Shown here: piece after piece, positions 25,346 to 37,300 of the stretch | Numbering within the stretch: position 1 is the first letter of the stretch | How the letters are laid out: the number at the start of each line of letters is the position of its first letter | Origin: Lepidostoma basale | Lineage: Eukaryota > Arthropoda > Insecta > Trichoptera > Lepidostomatidae | DNA: 64,000 nt | NCBI GenBank assembly: GCA_022606425.2 | Contig: JAHDVF020000992.1 | Span: 1,674,001-1,738,000 of the forward strand | Reading direction: 5' to 3' | Program-made: the position numbers and the translations under genes | Notes under the pieces: generated by a model | The model's database searches: none | The model's input: the letters and a program-made list of their open reading frames with translations, nothing else | Told to the model about the DNA's origin: nothing

Positions 25346-28300
25346 GAAGTACTTATTTTAAAACTAATTTCCATCAAGAGATATTCGTAAAATCATGAGT
25401 TTATCATAATTTAAGATTTTGGAAAAAGTGGAGTGACAGTTGCAATGCATATTACAATTTATTTTGTTGTATTATAAACACATTATAGTCACACAACTTT
25501 ATATTTATTTTTATCATGTACATAGTTTCAGAAATGATTGCACTTTTGAGTGACCCTGTGGCAGATCCAGGTGCCGTCGAAGGACAGTGAGCATTCTGTA
25601 AAGGGTCGTTCCCTTTCCTCCTCCCCTCTCATTGGAATGCAGCGGAACTCTGTACGGTGTACTAGATGGGTGAAGCGCCCTCGTAAACTGAAGTCTGCTC
25701 CACCCAGCGTGATAAAATGCATTCAAAACAACAAAACCCTGAAATTGTTGTCATTTTTACTAATTATTATATAATAGACTGAGAAGAGTCCTGGTGTCCA
25801 ATCTTTTGATTTTATAATAACTCCACTAATGACATAGTTGATTATTCTTATGATCATTATTATATTTTTAAAACTAATTCTTACAATGATTTGAAAGTGT
25901 TGATCAACTCCGTAGCAAATCGCACCCATTTTGAATTTGAACGTTATAGTGTTGGAGTAGAACAGTAAATGAAATGTCCCCGAACACTCCCTTGATTAAT
26001 ATTAGTAATGCCTTATTGATTTATCGCACAGCTGGGCGCGGTACACCCTGAATATTAATTCCCGAGTTCGGAACATACGCATAATGCTATTATTTTAATT
26101 TAAATAGCCTGTTATATGGCAATAAAAAAGATTTACCCCCGATTCTGTATCCAGGCCTGTTTCAACAGAAAAACAATGTAATCCTTTTCATATTGTTCTA
26201 TTACAGTCACACACCCTCGCCAGATATTAATAAATTCGTTGGTATTTTTCGTGGTTTATTATGTACGAGGATATACACAAACCTTGTATTAACAATATTA
26301 TTCCCCTTCTTCTAAAACATATGTTTTGTATGCTATTACTTAAAATACAATGATTTTCTTATCACTACAAACACGGTGAAATTTGTTCACTGAAAATATG
26401 TTTACATACAAAACGTTTTTATTATTGTTGATAAAGCTCTTTTTACTTTTGAACAATACTAAATAACATTTGAATGAACATTTATTCTTTGTTTGGCTGT
26501 ATTTTTAAAGAGATCCTTATTTTTCTACAATGATGAAAAACTTAAGTTTATTGTGGAACATAATGGGTTATTTCCAAAAAGAAAAGTCTCTTGAAACCAA
26601 AACAGTTTTATTTTTCGTACATTTTGAATATCAGTCACAGTCTATCTTTCATTATTTAATATTTTGAATAAATTGATGTTGTTTTTCATATTATCATGTT
26701 TGACTTAATGTCCCTCAATCTCTGATTTGTTTTCTGTATTATGACAGAGAAAGATAATTTAGTCTTTCCCCAGGCTTTGTTGTTTTCTTTTCACACGTGA
26801 TATGACGTCGATAAGCAAAAATATAATTTCTCTGTCAAAGAAACGGCCGAAATACCACTATGACGACAGCTACTAACAACATAATTGGAAATAAAAACAG
26901 AACCAGAACACCAAAGAGGAACGATCACAAAGTAATTAAATATAATAATTAGAGAGCGAAAAGAAGAACCCATTTCAAATGGAGTTGCCTCCGCCATCGG
27001 CAGTTATTCAATTCTGCACTTCTTTAGCTCCCCTCGAAACTTTTTGCAGTAAATTGAATCTTGAACAAAGTTTTTAAAGATTTATCCCCAAATTGCTACA
27101 ATCTTCGTAGGTGAAAGTTTTTATTAGATCCATGGTACTCAGTTTAAAGGTTTTTTAAACCGACGATCTTTGCCACGCGGAGTAGTAATGGCTTCTTTTT
27201 TGAAAACCAACGCTGATCGCCAAATATGAATACAAATAATATTTGGTCTTATATGAGACGATCTTTTAATCTATGTTAGTTTTAAATGAATTTACGAATA
27301 TAAAAATGTGCTCTATGATACCATTAAGTTTAAAAACAAAAACTTGATTAGAAATGAAAAAAATATGCAAAATGTAATTCTATTTAAAAAAAGACAAATA
27401 TAGCAATTTTATTTTCATGCATTTAATAAATTATATCTTTCAAATGGCCACTTCTATTTTCTAAATTCTGATGGGGCCCGTCTCGGAGTTTTCTATGACT
27501 GCGAACCATATGTAGAAAAACAACGATTTCCTCGTCATAAATAACTAGTTTATCGATAGGGGCCTCGACGTGGAAGGGAAATATCCTGCAAATATATCTG
27601 GAAAATACTGTAGAACGTCGTTGCACAAAGATGGTCGTGTTTTAAATTCTCTTTTCAAGCAGCTCTTGCACTTGCATTGTTGCTTTTGAGGTATGTAGGA
27701 TTATTCTAATCTACAAGCGGCGTGCGTTCCTACAGAATGCTTAAAGGATGCATGACCAAAGCCCGCACTCTAGCCACATTAGCCGCCAACCTTCCCAAAG
27801 TTCTGGTGCGACCGGGAGCTCATACGGAAAATGTACCATACATTAGATTATGATTAACTTGGCACTAGAATCAATTGCTTTTTATTTTACTAGTTAATAT
27901 GTTCACAAATATATTTACCCTTGGTTTTAGTTTTAACTTATAGAAAATTAATTAGTTCCTTCGGCAAAATTCCTAACTTCTTATAACAACATTTCTGTAG
28001 ACGTGAATTTTCCTTGAAAAGCTTATAAGAAATTCCTTTTGAGAATGTTCTCGAGGGTAGTGTCCTCGTCGTGGGTGAGTTTGGTACAGTGAACCGAGGA
28101 CTAAGAGTTTCAGCCGCGGCGGAGTGCAGCACGCTTTTCGCAAACAATTTTTCACCCTGTTGAGACACGAGCATTACTCTTCCGCACACTGTCCGCGAGA
28201 AACTGTTTGCTGTATAAAATAATAATGCTACCGGAGAAATTGACAATTCGAAAATGTAATGGATAAATATAATTTTTTAAAATCATGACTTATTTTTCGA

Positions 28301-29625
28301 GTGTTGTTTTTTCGCTTCTGCCAACCGCTTTATTTGATTTTATTGCTATCTCCCTTATTTTTAACCTATATTATTATTTTTGCTTCTATTCATTCTCTTC
28401 ACCACAAGGGTGACCCATTCTAGGAAAAAAAGCAATAAGTTTTATAAAATTCAAAGATCAATGGAACTCTTTCGGCGACAAAATATCATGAGATGTGAAG
28501 TCGAATACTGACAGAGCGTGAGTGGTCTGCCTACGTTCTGTTTTATTCTTCTCACGTAATTCTTCCCATAAAGCCATTAACATATCAGAAACGATTTACT
28601 CATCTGCTATAGACAGACTTTTGTGACGTTATCTCTATAACAATAATATTTTTCTGTGAAAGTTTAGAACTTTTGATATTTAATAATATTTTTGGGGGAT
28701 ATTTATGAAAAATATAAATCTTGAACCTGTTTGCAAGGTAGACACGATACGTGAACCAGTAGCAGGTTATACTCGTATGTTGGTACTAAAGGATTGAGAG
28801 GGAGCAGCATTTCCATTGAAAATAAATAATGTGGAATCTGTTAAGCCCCGCTCGGACCCGAGCTGCTATCGGTTGATAAGACCATTTATTTATTTTTATT
28901 TGCGCCCACAAAATCGTTCTTTTATAATAACAATATCGTTTTTATAAAATACACATGATAAACCTTGTTCTACGTTAATCTCACGGAATTTTAAAAATAT
29001 TTGTTATCAAGGTCAACTAGTGTTAATTAGTTTAAATTATTATTGAATCATTTGGTTACTTATCAAGGTTGTCTAACAAGACTTACTGTAGATTGTGCAA
29101 ACCATCTAATAGGTCTCATATAATTACAAGTACTTTGGACAAGGAGAAGGAAACAGTTGTTAGAGCGTATAATTGTAATCAGAATCTCTCCGAACAGCTG
29201 TGTTTAGGCTATTTTTGTAATCAAACAAAGATGTTAGCAACTAGACATTTAGACTTTAAATAATTACAGATGTTATTTATGTAGATATAATTTTTACCTT
29301 TGTTTGCCGACTTGTAAAGGTTTTGAATATTATCGCGGGTATTTCCGGCAAATAAAATATTAAATAATTAGATATTATTTGTATAGGCCGAACAGTCAAA
29401 GGTGCTGGCTTAAGACCGGAGAAAGGTATTTTTAAAAGGTCAATAAACATAATTGCAGTTTTTCCCGTATTCTTCAAACAATGCATTTAGGTTGTTTGTT
29501 TAGGTCAAATAGTTAAAATGGGTTAGTCCCAAACATTAGAATTAGTTTACTTAAAGTTTATGTAAACAGTAAATTCTATAGAGCGCTCATAAAGGATAAT
29601 CCTAGCAGTAGGTACAATGATAAGA
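25346..29625. other. Intergenic DNA, no gene seen
   Basis: About 4.3 kb with no recognised gene. Minus-strand frames at 25514-25726, 26791-26997, 27423-27626 and 27938-28246 lack domains, and several overlap in more than one frame. Confidence 0.4.
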
Positions 29626-29664
29626 AACCATCATGCCGTTTCCCCGAGAGGGTAGGCAGATAGA
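29626..29664 (-). mobile_element. Minimal LINE family A 3' tail (about 40 bp)
   Basis: Only the last bases of the family remain: CCATCATGCCGTTTCCCC, GAGAGGG and TAGGCAGA. Imperfect GATAAGAAA and GATAGAAAA flank it and may be the target-site duplication. If so, this insertion was truncated to little more than the terminal hairpin. Confidence 0.6.
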
Positions 29665-29972
29665 AAATTATTATTTAAAAAATTTAATTAAATAAAAAGG
29701 TTATTTAGTCACAGTACATTTTAGATATATGTTAGTTATACCTAACATTATTGCAATGTTTAAATTTTGTAATGTATTGTAATGTTTTGTGTGTCTTTGT
29801 TTGTCTTTGCATCTTTGTTATATGAATAGATATGTAACGACTTAGTATTTTATGTAAATTGATCTAATTGGCCTACACGGTAAAAGGTAAAGCCTTACGG
29901 CGTGGTTAGGTTAAGATTATAATTAGTTAAATATTAAGTTTTAATTTTGTAATTAATGTGCATAAATATGTC

Positions 29973-30271
29973 ACGGAACGGAATGGACTTGAGGTAACGG
30001 GAAAACCAGCCACCCTTTGTCAGGGTTGGCTTTATATTCAGTACCCTTTTAGAGAAGGGAGAAGTCACCACTTGTCAGTGCTAGAGTAAGGACCATCCTT
30101 ACGCTCCCGCGACCTCACGTCAGTTTTCCGTTCCGTCGAAGAAGTGGACATTTGCTAGGAATGTCGTAATGCTTTGGGCGGAATTAAATAGTTCGATCCG
30201 AGACCGGTGATCTTATTTTGGAAAAGTGCCGTGGGGACCAGTGTGCTGCACCATCAGGAAGCCGTGCTTCC
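29973..30271. ncRNA. Candidate structured RNA (multi-hairpin block)
   Basis: A long-range stem closes the block: ACGGAACGGAA (29973-29983) pairs with TTCCGTTCCGT (30126-30136), and TGAGGT (29990-29995) pairs with ACCTCA (30112-30117). Inside are local hairpins: AGCCACCCT with AGGGTTGGCT (30008-30031), CCCTT with AAGGG (30044-30059), and GTAAGG with CCTTAC (30086-30102). Outside on the right is GGAAGC-CGT-GCTTCC (30257-30271). The block is richer in G+C than its surroundings and has no long open frame. It could be a structured RNA or the untranslated or terminal part of an unknown retroelement. Strand is unknown because the stems fit both. Confidence 0.4.
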
Positions 30272-30671
30272 GCTTAGCCGAGTGCCAGGACCGAAAGTAA
30301 GTTTCAGCTGAAGTGTCAAAGTGAAAAGTGACCTAATTAGGCTGAAACAAGCTGTGATCCTCGTTACTGCCGTTACCGTTTGGCTAAATGTTACTAAACA
30401 CTATATCCGTCCATCCTCTGAAATGGGAGGATTTGGCAGTGCTTATTATTTCGCGGGATGTAAAGAGTTCAATTTTCGAAAATATTTAACATTTTCAAAA
30501 ACGACATGGAAAACAATTTTTTTTTATTGATTTATGTATTTAAAAAAAATCTGGTTTCGCAATTATTTTAGATATATTCGAAATATTTTAATTGCATGTT
30601 TTCAAAATCTTAATTGCATTATGATAAATTGCATATTAATAAATTCATAAAAAAGTTAAAATTTTAATAAT
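30272..30671. other. Intergenic DNA, nothing recognised
   Basis: The small open frame 30321-30530 has no recognisable domain. The rest is A+T-rich. Confidence 0.4.
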
Positions 30672-30872
30672 TTTTTGAAAACATTGTATTTTTACAACAC
30701 TTTTTTGCACCTTTTACAAATATGTTTCGGGAAACGGACTTCCCTTCTTCAGTATATGACTTAATGAATTTATAATTTATTAATTCATACGCTGAAGAAG
30801 GGAAGTTTGTGTCCCGAAACAAGTTTGTGAGAGGTGCAAAAAAGTGTTGTGAAAATATAATGTTTTCAAAAA
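30672..30872. mobile_element. Foldback (snapback) element, about 200 bp
   Basis: The left arm (about 30673-30755) and right arm (about 30788-30872) are imperfect inverted repeats. Both contain TTTTGAAAACAT/ATGTTTTCAAAA, ACAACACTTTTTTGCACC and its complement, and TTTCGGGA with TCCCGAAA. The loop is short and A+T-rich. The right arm holds CTGAAGA (30792-30798), a GGGA/TCCC stem, GAAAC (30816-30820) and the near-palindrome ACAAGTTTGT. No coding capacity. Confidence 0.75.
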
Positions 30873-33800
30873 GTTATTCAAATGTGAATCCACAACACAA
30901 AGTGATGGCGAATATAGAAGAAGTAAGAATTTATTAAGTTTCATCCGAAAGTTTTGAAAACTCAACAAAATAATGGCCAAAGTGTAAAACAGACGTGTTT
31001 TTTTTTTGTAATCAAGATTTGTTTATCGAGTATATCGGTCGTATTTTTATGCCGATTGAAATGAGAACTATCGTAAATTCTTAATTTATGAAACTAATGG
31101 TTCCCACAATAAAATGATCACTTATATAATCTCTATTACGTTCAATAAAGGTAAAGTTTTAGTATTGTCATAATTACATTGTTTATCGCTTTGTTTAAAA
31201 AAAAATTAAAAGAGTAGAATTTCAGTGTTGATATTGGTTCATAATATTCTTCTTTACCTTAATAGTCGATAAATGGTGTGCACCTCATGTTCCTCGGAGA
31301 ATCTGGCGCTACTTTATGATCCCAGTGGGCTCGGTAATGCTAATTGCGAGTTTATTGTTTGTATTGATTTCGAATATCAAGCTCCCTAATTCGCCGCCAG
31401 CCGCTGGTGGAGCAGTAAAGCCAAATTGTTATTTTAATTAGCCGTTTGAAACAATTTCTAGAATCATTCGTACTAAAATACGTAATTAATTCAACGAATT
31501 TCCTCTTCAGCTATCGGTACTGCTGTTGCTTTAACTATTCTATTCTCGCAACAGTTATCTTCACTAGGGTGTGCCATTATAGAGGAGAATACTTTCGACT
31601 GAAACCAGAACATCGTAAACACATCGTGTTGATTACACAAGTGCTGAAGTAGAACGGTGATGCTCGTATAATCTGTTGATATGATCGAGAGTGTGTCTAT
31701 AATGGTTGATACACATTTACTGCTCATTATAATAATGCTCGCTTCATTTGTTATCCTTATTTAAAGATAACATTCAATTTATTACAAGCTTTCCTCGTGA
31801 CGTAGAATAACCCTTTGTGAATATTTATTGTTTATAATGTATGAATTTATTAGTTGTATTAGGTCCGCCCTTAAGAGGGCTCGGAGGCCAGAAATATAAA
31901 TTCAAGGCCCACCCTTCATAAACCCTTGATTTTACAACGGGACGTTAAGCAAGTCGGGATATTTCACGAGCGTTTTAACCGATATTCATACTCGCATCCA
32001 GCCACCCTCCCCCCCCCCCCCCTGCAGCGTCGATGAGCTCGCGCCGCTAATTGGCGAAACACCACGTGCAGACTGCAGACTGCGGAGATAGAAGACTTGT
32101 TCATAAAACTAAACTACCACATTCACTGTAGTGGAGCTTGTGATGTATTCGCAATTTAAACCAATTACTTTAATTCAGATTTATTTAACACAAATTTCTA
32201 TCGCAAAATAGAGTGTTTTTAGTTTAATGAGTTTATTAGAATAAACTTTCTCCCATTCACTATAACGCAATTTTAATAAATTGTGTCATATTTACATCAA
32301 AATTATAATTTAGTTTCCTCTCGTGTGAGCTTCAGACAAAATCCATGTGACAGAACAATGATTACACCTGCCAAACGAGTAGTTGTTTTGAGTAAGTAAG
32401 AACTCAATAATGTAACCCTCAGAACTATTTTTAGGTTAATACATGGTATTATATTTAGATAATATTTTTTAATTTCTGTATTAACAGTAAAGGGTGAAAA
32501 AGACTAGAAGGTTCAGGGTTTCCGACAAAAGTTTAAGTGTTACTGCACAGTTAATAGGTTTATTTAAGTAGAACGTGTTTCTTCTAAACTTTAGTAAGAT
32601 TTAATAGAAATAATAAACGACTTGTCTTCTAAACCTTTTATTATCTTCATTGGTAGGGGCAACCTTTAGCAAAGAATAAAGACATTGAAGGTAGAATTAA
32701 TAATACAAAAGAGTGATTTGTTCTTCTTACAAACCAAAATGACAAGAGGTTGACAGAGCGGATCAATTTGTATGCTTCAGTTTTACTTAATATAAGAGGA
32801 AGGCTTACATTCATCCGTGTAGACTCTACACAGTCGAGTTTAATGGACGTACGATGTTGAATTCTAAACATTTTACGTTTTGTGTCTTGAAAATTATCTT
32901 CGATTTCGACTTGATGCTCTTTTTACAGTCAAAAATATTTTTCATTATATCGAGCGAAAAAGAAAAGAATATAATAGTTAAATATTAAATAAACGACTTC
33001 ATAGCTAAAAAAAAAGGTCTCTTGGAAAAAAATGATGGCAAGCCCTAGGTTCTCGCTCCTTTTAGGCTTTCGTAAATAATCTTCACTTCGTATGCAAATT
33101 ATCATCAAATTAGCATCCCTCTAGAAATGGCCCACACAAACCCGCGTCAGGGCGGGGAAGTGAGTTTTGATACCATAAAATTATGTTTGAATTATTTTTA
33201 ATCCTACGGTCTCCTCCAGGAGGAGCCAGGACTAATAGCTAGCAGTAACGACTGCTTCATGCTTACAACTAATTTATACAGAAATGGTTAAGCGCCAGCA
33301 AGTGATCCTTATTTTGTTGTCGGTGTAAAGTAGGTAAATTTATATTAATTTTGTATTTGACGTAGCACTGTTTGCTTTCAATGACACATTTGATTGGAGT
33401 AAAATGGTAGATTATAGCAACAACAGAAAAAACTTACGATAATCGTATTTTTTTAAATATTAGGTTTTGTCGAACTGCGTTTTTGGCGAAATTGAAAGAG
33501 TATTGTTATTAGGCCACAAGTAAAATGCCGGCGGTGTGACCGGGTTAAGGAGACGACTGAGGGAGACTTCTACTCCTCTAATCGGCGGCGTGGGCTGCGG
33601 ATAACAGAGAGGATTGAAGGTTTTTTGTTTTAGCCACTGGAAGCTCCATGGATTACAACCCTCAGCTCCACATAAATGCATAGTTAGCTGAGCATTCAAA
33701 TGGAGCCTCACATCAGATCAGAAGTTATAAAAAACGACTTGTTAATGACCTTTTGTTACTTTACTAGTATGGTACATTTATTGATCAGATAATCCATTGT

Positions 33801-34043
33801 ATCGAAATAATATGTTACTTCAATATTATTAACAATTAAACAATAATGAAAATTTGTTATTAAATTCACTGTTATAGGTCGAAATTTTTCGCTTTAGGTA
33901 CTATGCCATTATAAAAAAAGGAACATTTTAAATTAAATCGGAGGATTTTTCTGAAAAATTGCAAAATTTATGAAAATGATATCAAAAAAGACATTAGGGG
34001 GAAGTATGTGTTTATTTGAGTAGAATTTTAAGACAACATGAAT
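30873..34043. other. Intergenic DNA, no gene seen
   Basis: Contains a 14-base poly-C tract (32009-32022) and a mixed-composition block at 31261-31440. Frames 31446-31727, 32647-32871 and 33460-33711 have no recognisable domain. Confidence 0.4.
32009..32022 (+). repeat. Poly-C tract (14 C)
   Basis: Fourteen C in a row on the plus strand, preceded by CCACCCT and followed by TGCAGCGTCG. It is the longest of the four poly-C tracts. Confidence 0.9.
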
Positions 34044-34077
34044 TTGAGAATGTTCCCGCAAGGCGAAACAAATTTGT
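34044..34077 (+). repeat. Short repeat with hammerhead-like core, copy 1
   Basis: TTGAGAATG, a short C-rich/G-rich loop, GGCGAAACAAATTTGTA. It is almost the same as 57857-57891, which shows that it is a dispersed repeat. A+T-rich sequence follows both copies. Confidence 0.6.
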
Positions 34078-34295
34078 AACTAGTGTTTATATATTTTTAT
34101 ATTGTATATGTTATAAATAAATAAATCATTATATAGCCGAAAAAGCAATCGCATTTTCATTGCATATATTGTAACGGAGTTTTACAAAATAAAAATCACA
34201 ACAATCAATATAAAATATGATAGTTTCCGCGAAATGGGTTTCAGATAAGAAAAAATAGCTTTGAACCCATCCGGAGTCAGGTAAAGCGAGTGTCC

Positions 34296-34352
34296 GCAGA
34301 GCAGAGCAGAGCAGAGCAGAACAGACCAGGCCAGACCAAGGCAGACTAGACC
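34296..34352 (+). repeat. (GCAGA)n microsatellite, decaying to (CCAGA)
   Basis: Five clean GCAGA units followed by diverged units (ACAGACCAGGCCAGACC). It underlies the Leu/Ser-rich minus-strand open frame 34129-34410, which is not a gene. Confidence 0.9.
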
Positions 34353-37300
34353 AAACTAAAGTCGAGGTACTCACGTCTCCGAACTTTCCGTAATAAATTA
34401 CGGTCCGCACCTACATAAATCATGACAACTCTTGTTTTTCCTTATATTCTGTCGGATTTTAATATTTTCTTTGCCTTTACGACAGAAGCTTAGACAAGTA
34501 AGCTCATTTGAAAAATCATCTCAGGTAAACATGTTTGCTTTGTTTATTCGGAAAAATATTTTCAGAAATCTTTTGTTTTTGTTGGATTTTCATTTCTCAT
34601 AGACTTTTATTCGCATTTATTCATAACCACACCTTTGTAATAACAAAGGCATCGCAATAGCGATGCTCTTAAAGATAAATATTCTTGCTTGCCCCTGCAT
34701 TCCCTGTATTTGACCAGTTACAATGTTGAAAGAAATTTCGTTTCTGCTCCAAATATTCTTAACTGATTATTCGAAGCGTTTCACTTGTTCTAAATATTGT
34801 TCTTGGCCTACTGATAAAAAATAACTATCGTCGCTTAAAATATTGGACATTTTACATTTGAAGAATTTTAGGTTTAATTTCTGAATCTCAAAAGTTGACA
34901 ATTGAATTGAATTCGTAGCCCTACTACCCTTTTCAACCCCTTGAATACTTGTAATAATTTTCCTATTATTTTACCCGAAACATGAATATATAAATACCAT
35001 TTATCAATTACATAAAATAAATTAAACAATTTAAAAAGTCGAGTCATTTAGAGAAATGCATTTATATAATTTAGATCAGATTTAAGAGATCCTTAACTTT
35101 AGTTATATATCACTCAGAAAGCGCTATGTCAACAAGTACAGAATGCATTCTACCGTGCGCCTAAATTCATCGAATCATAATTTGGACAAGAGTTGCGGCC
35201 GTTATTTTAAATGTTGCTCGAGTTGGGATACTCGTCCCCCGAATCTTTTTACAATACAATTAGCCTCGCGGGTATAGTGGGTGGCATGTCTATCTAGTGG
35301 ACTACACCGCACCGCGAGCCCGCCACTGCAGGGTTGGTCTTTATTCACAGAGACAGGCCCCAGGGGTGAGCTAGTTTTCTAGGTCCTGGTGCCTACTTAG
35401 TTAGAATTCAAGATTTTAGCCGTGTAAATCATTTCGATGGAAGTTGTAGCGCTTAACTTGTCCACTGTAGCGCCATTGGTTGTATGAACATTTTGTTGAA
35501 AATTATTTAAAAAACGAATGGAAAAAAAAATATTAAATTTATGTTAGGTTCTAAGTGTCCATACGGCTTTTAAAAACTCGATGTGAGATAATATATTGTT
35601 TCTTAAACAATTATGTAAAACTCCACATTAAATAATGAATACGAAAGAAATCACCTGTTTTCTAAAAGTTTGATTTATTATATAATTATTGATGTGAAGT
35701 TATTTGCTTCAACTCTCCTCGAACGATTTCCTTTTATTATATTTGTAACCTGCTTCTTACTTTACTGAAGTTTCCTCGGTCAACTTTTTTTAAGTTTTGA
35801 TCCGTTTTAAATATCCATACAGTCGATTCTTTATGTTTAGAATATACATATATTTGAAATTCGGTTTCCCAGATAATTCTCTCTTCACTTGTTTAGACAA
35901 AATAAAACTACATGTTTGAATATACGAGTATTATTATGGCGACAAACAGATGTATCAAAAAGCCTCGAACCTTCGGTAATAGCAAATATTTCACAGACTC
36001 CCCCTTCCCAGAAGTCGGGACGATTGAGCGCGGAAAATAATAATTATCACTCGCGAACAGCGAAGCTTCCGTACAAGTAGGTTTCTCATAATCGAAGCTC
36101 TCAAACAACCAACATTACACATACATTTCTAGGGGTAGATTCCTGCGCCCAACATCCGATTACTTTCATTTCCAGATTCTCATTTAAGTTCCACATAGTG
36201 TTTGCCCCATTCCGAGTGTGTAAACAGTGTACCGCAGTAGCGCCGCGTGATATTATACGCGACAAGCCAATCAGGGTAATAAGAAAAGCCTACTTTTCAC
36301 ACAATCTTGCCGCCTGCATACTATATGGCCGAGTCATAGAGTATATTCGTTAGCATTGTACATGGACTCTTTTGGTTCGTCTCCCGTCCATTCGAGACTT
36401 ACATTATGAAAAAAAGAACATAGAAGCATGGAGGAGGAGGACGCGGCGGGTCAGTCTCCCTCCTCTCCCAGCGAGGTTATCGGCACCCCGTCTGAGGGGT
36501 GATGGAGGCGAGTGCCGCCTGCACAGCTTTCTATAGTTATCCGGGGTTTAGAACTCTGTATCCATTACCACATTATTAGGATAAGGTATGACGGTTTCAT
36601 AAAAATCATCGCATAGAAATGATAATCTCTATTTCAAACACAATATATTTTAAAATACGGTTTCGTGGATATGTAATGATACAAATTTTAATTAATCAAA
36701 ATAATTATCTTTGGAATAGAAAATAATGTTTCCAAAAACATTTTGAATAGTTACATAATTCAATAAATATTTTATATGCATTTCAATTAACTCTGTAATG
36801 GTAATTCGTGGATTTTGATGTGACGTTATCCCGCGATTTCTTTGCAACTAAAGCCCGAGTGATCGGTGTACTAAATAGTCCGACCACAAGGCACGAATAC
36901 CACCCAATAAACGTACCAACCGTGACTATTCACGCGTAACTGTTAAAATCGTTTCTAACCGCCCGCGCCCATGGGAAGTAAACAGCACGCGGCTGTAGAC
37001 AGAAGGCCGGGCGGGCCCGTACAGGCGCATGCAGGATTCAGCGCGTTATACTATATGTTACATACATAATTTATCAATTTTATTGAACAAGTGTTCTGTA
37101 TCAAGAGCCGCCGAGAGTTATGATGGGACGTACCGTCATCTCCCCGCTATGCCGCGGCAGAGTACCTTCTTCTACTTGTACAAAGTGTGCGCGGAATTGG
37201 GTTGTGACTTCCTCCATAGCTGTTTTTTGTCGTTTCAGATTTACACACAATACACAGCGCTTTATTTCGAAGTGTGACTTTCAACGGGCGAAGTATTCTC

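Noticed and set aside
34129..34410. 93-codon minus-strand frame rich in Leu and Ser
   Set aside because: Generated by the (GCAGA)n microsatellite.
35263..35400. A further tRNA-derived SINE
   Set aside because: There is an A-box-like TATAGTGGGTGG, but the supposed B box is too poor and no second copy was found in the window.
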